Positions 1-4,583 of a stretch of 5,726 nucleotides of DNA are shown in pieces (position 1 is the first letter of the stretch; every line of letters starts with the position of its first letter). The position numbers were made by a program, and so were the translations under genes. The notes beneath the pieces were generated by a model. That model ran no database searches. It was not told where the DNA came from and worked only from the letters and a program-made list of their open reading frames with translations. Source of the DNA: Christiangramia sp. (GTDB lineage Bacteria > Bacteroidota > Bacteroidia > Flavobacteriales > Flavobacteriaceae); contig JAHELO010000127.1 of assembly GCA_024644145.1 (NCBI GenBank), positions 1 through 5,726 of the forward strand, given 5' to 3'.

Positions 1-1
1 A

Positions 2-76
2 TGTTCCTATACGGCCTCGCTTACAGATGGAATGACTGTGTCCTCCTTCGAGAAATATATGGGTATTAAATTATAA
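2..76 (+). CDS. Possible C-terminal tail of an unidentified gene running in from the left edge
   Basis: From base 2 a +-strand frame is open for 24 codons and ends in TAA at 74-76. The peptide ends FEKYMGIKL and reads like ordinary protein, with mixed hydrophobic and polar residues and no low complexity. I do not recognise a family. An open frame of 24 codons is expected by chance fairly often, so the only further support is its orientation, which matches the chromate-transporter relic that follows about 20 to 50 bases later. It could be the end of a real upstream gene, part of the same decayed locus, or nothing. Confidence 0.25.
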   Translation, partial: CSYTASLTDGMTVSSFEKYMGIKL

Positions 77-101
77 CTATCCAGATATAAGTTGAATAAA
101 C

Positions 102-203
102 TTACAGAGGAAAGGTGCTATTAAGTCAGGGTTTATCGCATTTGGCGGTCCTGAAGCCCACTTTGCCATGATGGAAAACGAGGTTGCAACAAAGAGAAAC
201 TGA
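102..203 (+). pseudogene. Relic of the N-terminal region of a chromate transporter (ChrA family)
   Basis: Reading from 129, the + strand encodes GFIAFGGPEAHFAMMENEV followed by ATKRN and a TGA stop at 201-203. This matches the hallmark of the first half of CHR-family (ChrA) membrane transporters: a glycine-rich FGGPxAH motif, then an AMMExEV segment and a basic KR pair, which in intact proteins sits just after the first membrane helix. Family members export chromate by antiport and are roughly 400 residues long in the two-domain form. Here only about 25 recognisable residues remain. The preceding codons (LQRKGAIKS) are charged where a hydrophobic helix is expected, no credible start lies upstream (in-frame TGA at 93-95), and the frame stops where a KRKW-like sequence normally continues. 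Nothing downstream restores the frame before the opposite-strand gene at 410. I infer a truncated, decayed copy. Family assignment rests on a short motif. Confidence 0.55.
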
Positions 204-409
204 ATATTACTTAAGTAAGTACCGGGCACTATTAACTTATCTTATAGAGTTCAGGAATTTAGTTGTTTCCAGGGCGAGGATTAATTTTTAACAGGCTGGA
301 ACTCCTTGGCAGGTTTGCGGATCATGCAAACTCACCAGGTTTTTTAAAAATCGAATCCTAATGATGTTTTTGGTTAAAGCGCGAAGCTGAGGTAAAATCT
401 ACTGCAGGC
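204..409. other. Non-coding stretch between the chrA relic and the DUF3078 gene
   Basis: All frames on both strands are interrupted. The longest is a minus-strand run of about 37 codons with no start and no family resemblance. The same + frame as the chrA relic contains VPGTINLS around 210-235, which might be a remnant of the family's PGP loop, but the match is too weak to claim. The stretch holds one convincing structure, the hairpin plus T-run described separately. No tRNA fold is present. No hairpin with a T-run is visible on the minus strand that would end the DUF3078 transcript. Confidence 0.5.
304..345 (+). terminator. Rho-independent terminator-like hairpin with T6 tail (+ strand)
   Basis: A two-part stem can be drawn. 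The lower part pairs CCTTGG (304-309, one T bulged) with CCAGG (335-339). The upper part is a perfect six-base pairing of GTTTGC (313-318) with GCAAAC (326-331), closing a seven-base loop. Six T residues follow directly at 340-345. On the minus strand the hairpin is followed by no T-run, so the signal acts only on transcripts running left to right. No intact + strand gene precedes it in the window. It probably ended the locus to which the chrA relic belonged, or an upstream gene outside the window, and it would also protect the opposite-strand gene from antisense read-through. Confidence 0.55.
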
Positions 410-1402
410 CTAGAATTCATAAACCACGCCTACTCCAAGCATTTGCTTTAGCTGAATTCGAGGCCCGGAAGTTTCAAGTTTACCGTCACCGTTAGTGTCT
501 TCCTTGAATTTAACGTCATCATCATACCTAATATGGGAACCCACATTGGCCTTTACAAAATCGTTCACCTTCATGTTCACATTCAACTGCCAGTCTACAT
601 CAATATTCCCGAATTTATTAAGGTAATCTGAATAAAGACTCAATTGGTTACTAAGGTCTATATTATCAAAAACTTCTCTGCTAAAGCCACTGGTAACCAG
701 AAATCCAAATTCTGTACGCACGTTTTCTCCTTCTTTTAATATATTTCCCAGTTCATCTGTTACTGCAGGTTCGACACCGAACATACCTTCATTGGCAAGT
801 CTCTGGTCGAGAACGAAAGTAGATTTGAAGGTTATAGGGGATAGATAAATCGTAAGGTCTTCATCTGGATGGGAAAATTCTGTTCCGGCTCCCAGGAAAG
901 TATATCCGGGCGCCATGAATCTTGATATTGCCACTTCGGTATCTGGATATTTATATCCGTTGGAGAATTGGGAATTAAAACTGAATTTACCGGAATAATA
1001 CCAATTAGAAATACTATCTGTTCTGAAGCCAAAAGAAGAATTCAATCTCAGCTCATCTTCTGTTTTACGTATTTCCCTTCCTTCCTGGGCATTGATCCCA
1101 TATCTCATTGAGGCTGAATTTTTCCAGATCGTAAGATCTCTTTCAAAGTTCCTCTGGAAATTTGCATAGAATAATGCAGAAACCGAATTATTACCTCCTG
1201 AATTCCAGTTCACGAAAGCTACCTCACTCAGGTTTACCCCGAAGGTATTCTTCTCTGTCCAGTACATTACCACAGAATCTGTATTAGTGGTATCATTCAC
1301 TATAGCTGCAGTAGTATCTCTTACCGCAATGTGCTTATATTCAGAGGCGAGAGAATTCAGTGAAGTAATACAGATTAGAATTAGCAGGATTGGGAACTTC
1401 AT
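410..1402 (-). CDS. DUF3078 family protein, probable outer-membrane beta-barrel
   Basis: Role unknown. A 330-residue protein with a clear Sec signal peptide: MKFP, a hydrophobic core at 5-18, and likely cleavage after SLA (about residue 19). The cysteine at 11 is not in a lipobox, so it is not a lipoprotein. The mature part alternates short polar and aromatic strands (for example SALFYANFQRNF, WYYSGKFSFNSQFSNGYKY) and ends GVGVVYEF. A C-terminal phenylalanine on a final amphipathic strand is the usual sorting signal of outer-membrane barrels. A DTNGDGKLE stretch near 302-310 resembles a calcium-binding loop within a periplasmic turn or surface loop. Sequence style and length fit the Bacteroidota DUF3078 family, whose members have no established function. 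It lies 40 bases downstream of dxs in the same direction and may be partly co-transcribed with it. A -7-like box in the gap suggests it can also be transcribed separately. The ATG at 1402 is chosen because it gives the signal peptide. Confidence 0.8.
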   Translation of the reverse strand: MKFPILLILICITSLNSLASEYKHIAVRDTTAAIVNDTTNTDSVVMYWTEKNTFGVNLSEVAFVNWNSGGNNSVSALFYANFQRNFERDLTIWKNSASMRYGINAQEGREIRKTEDELRLNSSFGFRTDSISNWYYSGKFSFNSQFSNGYKYPDTEVAISRFMAPGYTFLGAGTEFSHPDEDLTIYLSPITFKSTFVLDQRLANEGMFGVEPAVTDELGNILKEGENVRTEFGFLVTSGFSREVFDNIDLSNQLSLYSDYLNKFGNIDVDWQLNVNMKVNDFVKANVGSHIRYDDDVKFKEDTNGDGKLETSGPRIQLKQMLGVGVVYEF

Positions 1403-1428
1403 GTAGGTGACTCGGGTTTTCAGGTTCG

Positions 1429-1436
1429 CAAAAATA
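1429..1436 (-). promoter_or_regulatory. Possible Bacteroidota -7 box upstream of the DUF3078 gene
   Basis: The minus strand reads TATTTTTG here, an exact match to the TAnnTTTG -7 consensus of Bacteroidota sigma factors, followed by C and about 26 bases before the ATG. No good TTG/TTTG -33 element lies at the expected 17-23 base distance, and the surroundings are T-rich, so a chance match is quite possible. If real, it gives the DUF3078 gene its own start with a leader of about 20 bases. No Shine-Dalgarno sequence is visible in that leader. Confidence 0.35.
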
Positions 1437-1442
1437 AAAAAA

Positions 1443-3212
1443 TCAAATCATAGATTTCATTTTTTGTCTTAAACCTTCAACGTGAATTCCGGAAATTTCT
1501 TGTAGTTGATCTACACTTCCCTGCTCGATAAATGAATCTGGTACTCCCGAAATTTGTATATCCCCTTTAAACCCGGCTGTTGCAGCGAATTCCAGGATGG
1601 CACTTCCAAAGCCACCTTTTTTTACACCATCTTCCACGGTAAGTATTTTTTTATACTTTCTGAAGATTTCAATCAGCAGTTCTTCATCTAATGGCTTAAC
1701 AAATTTCATATCGTAATGAGCGATCTTATTTTCAAATTCACTACCCTGTATCGCTGCCTCAACGTTTTTCGCCATATTCCCTATGCTAAGAACGGCAAGT
1801 TCCTCTCCCTCCTTTAAAATTTCGCCCTTACCAATCTTCACCTGTTGAAAATCCTGCCTCCATTCCTTTAAAACACCTCTGCCTCTTGGATACCTAATAA
1901 TGATAGGAGCATCCAGGCCTAATTGAGCGGTGTAGATAAGGTTTCTCAATTCAACCTCATTCCGCGGTGCGGCAATAATCAGGTTGGGAATGGCTCGAGA
2001 ATAGGCAATATCGAAAACCCCGTGGTGTGTCGCCCCATCCTCTCCCACAAGCCCTGCTCGATCCAGGCAGAATATCACCGGTATATTTTGAATTGCCACA
2101 TCATGGATTAGTTGATCATAGGCCCTCTGCAGAAAAGTGGAATAGATCGCACAGAAAACGGTAAATCCCTGGGTGGCCAGGCCTGCCGATAAAGTAACAG
2201 CATGCTGCTCCGCAATTCCAACATCAAAAGCGCGGTCTGGGAAGGCCTCCATCATAAATTTAAGCGAACTACCTGTAGGCATTGCAGGGGTGATCCCAAT
2301 GATCTTCTCATTCTTTTCTGCCAGTTCCACCAGGCTAAGACCAAAAACATCCTGATATTTTAAGGGCAATCCATCTGTGTCATATTTTAATAATTCCCCG
2401 GTGCTTGGCTCAAATTTTCCAGGAGCGTGATACTTTACCTGATCTTCTTCCGCTTTTTTTAGTCCCTTGCCTTTCTTGGTGATCACATGAAGAAACTTGG
2501 GCCCATCTATCTCTTTCATCTGTTCGAGCACTTCTAAAAGTCCCTGGAGATCATGACCATCCACAGGCCCATAATACTTAAAATTTAGAGCCTCTATAAT
2601 ATTATCCCGGGAAGGTTTATACCCAACCCTGGCTTTGGTGAGATACTCTTTTAATGCGCCCACACTGGGATCTATTCCTATGGCATTATCATTTAAAATT
2701 ACCAGTAAATTGGCATTTGTTACCCCCGCATGATTCAATCCTTCAAACGCCATCCCACTGGCAATAGAGGCATCACCAATCACTGCAATATGTTGTTTCT
2801 TATTTTCCCCCTTCAATTTCGAGGCGATCGCCATCCCAAGAGCAGCCGAAATGGAGGTAGAGGAATGTCCTACGCCAAAAGTATCATATACGCTTTCAGA
2901 TCGTTTTGGAAATCCACTAATTCCGCCAAGCTGCCGGTTTGTTTCGAATATATCTCTTCTCCCGGTAAGTATCTTATGCCCATAGGCCTGATGCCCGACA
3001 TCCCAGACCAGCAGATCGTTTGGGGTATCAAAAATATAATGAAGCGCAATGGTTAGTTCCACCACCCCAAGGCTCGCACCCAGATGCCCTTCTTTGGTCG
3101 CTACTATATCGATTATAAATTGACGTAATTCCTGTGCAAGCTGAATCAATTTATCTGCATTCAGTTTTCGAAGATCGTCAGGTGAATTTATATCTTTAAG
3201 AATCCCGCTCAT
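1443..3212 (-). CDS. dxs: 1-deoxy-D-xylulose-5-phosphate synthase
   Basis: Cytoplasmic, thiamine-diphosphate and Mg-dependent enzyme joining pyruvate and glyceraldehyde 3-phosphate to DXP, the first step of the MEP isoprenoid pathway and a precursor route to thiamine and pyridoxal. From the chosen start it has 589 residues, slightly shorter than the E. coli enzyme (620). The N-terminal domain carries GHLGASLG (42-49, substrate His43), DVGHQAYGHK (71-80), GVGHSS (113-118), and the cofactor motif GDAS (146-149) with Asn176 of LNDN. The middle domain carries the catalytic GIAEQH with Glu335, the YSTFLQRAYDQ segment (357-367), and DRAGLVGEDGATHHG (384-398). The C-terminal transketolase-like domain has VEDG (526-529). 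The third residue of GDG is Ala; the essential Asp147 and Asn176 are kept, so activity is not in doubt. The frame extends 20 codons further up to an ATG at 3272, but the extension has unconserved sequence (MKIQFFASV) and overlaps a -7 box. The ATG at 3212 gives the usual flavobacterial N-terminus. Confidence 0.96.
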   Translation of the reverse strand: MSGILKDINSPDDLRKLNADKLIQLAQELRQFIIDIVATKEGHLGASLGVVELTIALHYIFDTPNDLLVWDVGHQAYGHKILTGRRDIFETNRQLGGISGFPKRSESVYDTFGVGHSSTSISAALGMAIASKLKGENKKQHIAVIGDASIASGMAFEGLNHAGVTNANLLVILNDNAIGIDPSVGALKEYLTKARVGYKPSRDNIIEALNFKYYGPVDGHDLQGLLEVLEQMKEIDGPKFLHVITKKGKGLKKAEEDQVKYHAPGKFEPSTGELLKYDTDGLPLKYQDVFGLSLVELAEKNEKIIGITPAMPTGSSLKFMMEAFPDRAFDVGIAEQHAVTLSAGLATQGFTVFCAIYSTFLQRAYDQLIHDVAIQNIPVIFCLDRAGLVGEDGATHHGVFDIAYSRAIPNLIIAAPRNEVELRNLIYTAQLGLDAPIIIRYPRGRGVLKEWRQDFQQVKIGKGEILKEGEELAVLSIGNMAKNVEAAIQGSEFENKIAHYDMKFVKPLDEELLIEIFRKYKKILTVEDGVKKGGFGSAILEFAATAGFKGDIQISGVPDSFIEQGSVDQLQEISGIHVEGLRQKMKSMI

Positions 3213-3217
3213 CCCCG

Positions 3218-3225
3218 CAAAGTTA
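3218..3225 (-). promoter_or_regulatory. Bacteroidota -7 box for dxs, implying a nearly leaderless mRNA
   Basis: The minus strand reads TAACTTTG followed by CGGGG and then the ATG at 3212. It matches TAnnTTTG exactly and also the C often seen after it in flavobacteria. Transcription normally starts a few bases after this box, which here falls at or within about four bases of the start codon. A clear TTG at the -33 distance is missing; the nearest candidates are spaced 6 or 28 bases away. The box supports the shorter dxs start. Confidence 0.55.
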
Positions 3226-3278
3226 CATAAGCAAACTGAATTGGGAACCGAAGCAAAAAATTGAATCTTCAAATTTTA

Positions 3279-3286
3279 TATCTTTC
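3279..3286 (+). promoter_or_regulatory. Possible -7 box for tadA
   Basis: The + strand reads TATCTTTC, one mismatch (final C for G) from TAnnTTTG. A TTG lies upstream at 3261-3263 with a 15-base spacing, a little shorter than the usual 17-23. The ATG follows 15 bases later after an A-rich leader (CCCAAAAATTTAAAAA), which suits Bacteroidota translation starts that lack Shine-Dalgarno pairing. Together with the dxs box on the other strand it makes the 89-base gap a compact divergent promoter region. Confidence 0.35.
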
Positions 3287-3301
3287 CCAAAAATTTAAAA
3301 A

Positions 3302-3751
3302 ATGCTTTCTCCATTTAACGACGAATACTATATGAAAAAGGCTTTAGAAGAAGCCGAGACCGCATATGAAAAAGGAGAAATTCCGGTTGGGGTGGTAGTG
3401 GTAATTAACGATAAGATCATTGCACGTGGCCATAATCTAACCGAAACGTTAAACGATGTTACAGCGCATGCCGAAATGCAGGCCATCACCGCGGCTGCAA
3501 ATTATCTGGGCGGAAAATATTTACAAAAATGTACCATGTATATAACTCTGGAACCCTGCCAGATGTGCGCGGGGGCACTTTACTGGAGCCAGATCTCCAG
3601 GATCGTTTTTGGAGCAGATGATCCTCAACGAGGATATAGAAAGTTTGGAGTACAATTGCATCCTAAAACGGAAGTTAAAACCGGGATCATGCAGGAAGAA
3701 GCCTCATCGCTTCTAAAACGTTTTTTTATCGAGAAACGTAACCTGAATTAA
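3302..3751 (+). CDS. tadA: tRNA-specific adenosine deaminase (wobble A34 to inosine)
   Basis: Zinc-dependent cytoplasmic enzyme of the cytidine/deoxycytidylate deaminase fold that converts A34 of tRNA-Arg(ACG) to inosine so that it can read CGU, CGC and CGA. The 149 residues contain the full active site: HAE (His56 zinc ligand, Glu58 proton shuttle) and PCQMC (Cys86 and Cys89, the other two zinc ligands). The upstream segment EKGEIPVGVVVV (23-34) and RGHN (42-45) and the downstream RIVFGADDPQRG (100-111) are characteristic of TadA rather than of guanine or cytosine deaminases. Positions line up within one residue of E. coli TadA (His57, Glu59, Cys87, Cys90). The first ATG is preferred over Met11 because FNDEYYMKKALEEA aligns with the family's first helix. 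It is divergent from dxs and convergent with the GH16 gene, whose stop lies 40 bases away. Confidence 0.94.
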   Translation: MLSPFNDEYYMKKALEEAETAYEKGEIPVGVVVVINDKIIARGHNLTETLNDVTAHAEMQAITAAANYLGGKYLQKCTMYITLEPCQMCAGALYWSQISRIVFGADDPQRGYRKFGVQLHPKTEVKTGIMQEEASSLLKRFFIEKRNLN

Positions 3752-3791
3752 AACCAGGAATTATTTATATCAATTAATTCAGCGAACTCTT
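3752..3791. other. Convergent gap between tadA and the GH16 gene
   Basis: Forty AT-rich bases separate the two stop codons. The only pairings are a four-base CCTG/CAGG across the tadA stop and short AATTA/TAATT or ATCAAT/ATTGAT matches. None is followed by a T-run on either strand. I see no intrinsic terminator, so transcripts may overlap here or end by Rho. Confidence 0.4.
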
Positions 3792-4583
3792 CTATTGATT
3801 CAAAAATTCAGGTAAACTGGTCACTTTAATATGATCTATAAAGAACTTAGCCGGCAGGGCATCATCATCGATCTCTGAACCTCCCAGGTTCCCACCAACG
3901 GCCATGTTAATGAGAAAATAGAAATCCTTTTTAAAAGGATAATGTTCATCATCGTATTTTTCAGGAGTGAATTTATAAACCCGTTGCCCGTCTACAAAAA
4001 ATTCTATAAACTCTGGAGTCCACACCGCTTTATAGGTATGAAAACCCTCTTCAATTTTTTCGATCTTCGTCTTTTTGGTATTTATGGTATTGCCATGACT
4101 GGCCGGAGTATGAAGAGAAGTGAATACAATACCGGGTTCTCTGCCTATATATTCCAGAATATCAATTTCTCCGCTTGCTGGCCAACCTACCTGATCTATA
4201 TCGGCTCCCAGCATCCAGAAAGCCGGCCATAAACCTTTGGTCGTGGCTATTTTTGCCCGAACCTCAATGGTTCCGTAGGTAAACTCAACTTTATCCTTAG
4301 AATTGATCTTTCCGGAATAATAGGTGTTATCCCTTTTTTCCGCAGTGATCACAAGATTTCCGTCTTTTACCTCAACATAATTGCGATCGTAGATCTGTTT
4401 TTCATTATTTCCCCATCCGCAAAGGTTTGGGCAGCCATCACCTTCTTCATAGTTCCACACGGTCATATCCAGGCCATCTCCGTTGAAATCTTCTTCAAAA
4501 ATCACCTTTTCCTGAGATTGCCCGTAGAAGCATGCGCCCAGGAAAAAGCTGCCTGCAATTAATAATTCTGAATATTTTTTCAC
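3792..4583 (-). CDS. GH16 family endo-beta-1,3-glucanase (laminarinase-type), secreted, possible lipoprotein
   Basis: Predicted to cleave internal beta-1,3 (or mixed 1,3/1,4) glucan bonds with retention of configuration, outside the cytoplasm. Of 263 residues, 1-17 form a signal peptide ending LGAC, a plausible lipobox with Cys18 lipidated; cleavage by signal peptidase I after about residue 24 is the alternative. The rest is one GH16 jelly-roll domain with no carbohydrate-binding module. The catalytic motif GEIDILEYIG (138-147) gives nucleophile Glu139, Asp141 and acid/base Glu144; the extra residue before the last Glu marks the laminarinase/lichenase branch rather than kappa-carrageenases. 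Other family marks are GCPNLCGWGNNE (50-61), the W119-P-A-F-W-M floor strand, and LHTPASHGNT (157-166). The start is GTG: an in-frame TAA lies six bases upstream and the next Met is residue 40, past the signal peptide. The GTG overlaps the stop of the GH3 gene by one base, suggesting coupled translation. Substrate is inferred from subfamily motifs and the GH3 partner. Confidence 0.9.
   Translation of the reverse strand: MKKYSELLIAGSFFLGACFYGQSQEKVIFEEDFNGDGLDMTVWNYEEGDGCPNLCGWGNNEKQIYDRNYVEVKDGNLVITAEKRDNTYYSGKINSKDKVEFTYGTIEVRAKIATTKGLWPAFWMLGADIDQVGWPASGEIDILEYIGREPGIVFTSLHTPASHGNTINTKKTKIEKIEEGFHTYKAVWTPEFIEFFVDGQRVYKFTPEKYDDEHYPFKKDFYFLINMAVGGNLGGSEIDDDALPAKFFIDHIKVTSLPEFLNQ

Noticed and set aside
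345..375. TCGAATCC near 351-358, resembling a tRNA T-loop
   Set aside because: No matching T-stem, anticodon arm or acceptor stem can be drawn around it, so it is neither a tRNA nor a supported tRNA remnant.
832..1032. Minus-strand frame of 66 codons inside the DUF3078 gene
   Set aside because: Overlaps a real gene in another frame, has no signal or family features, and has no initiation context.
2760..2775. GDA instead of GDG in the Dxs cofactor motif as a sign of inactivity
   Set aside because: The metal and cofactor ligands Asp147 and Asn176 are present, as are His43, Glu335 and the other active-site residues. To my knowledge the variant is normal in flavobacterial Dxs.
1923..3056. Plus-strand open frames at 1923-2111, 2173-2355 and 2730-3056 inside dxs
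   Set aside because: They are antisense to a fully conserved enzyme and show no protein-like motifs. They are by-products of codon use on the other strand.
3213..3272. Twenty-residue N-terminal extension of Dxs from the ATG at 3272
   Set aside because: It covers the likely dxs promoter box and has no resemblance to Dxs N-termini. The internal ATG at 3212 begins the conserved part.
3769..3799. ATCAAT/ATTGAT inverted repeat across the GH16 stop
   Set aside because: Six AT-rich pairs with a 19-base loop and no T-run are expected by chance and are not a terminator.
3942..4232. Plus-strand 96-codon frame opposite the GH16 gene
   Set aside because: Antisense to conserved GH16 sequence including the catalytic region; composition is not protein-like.
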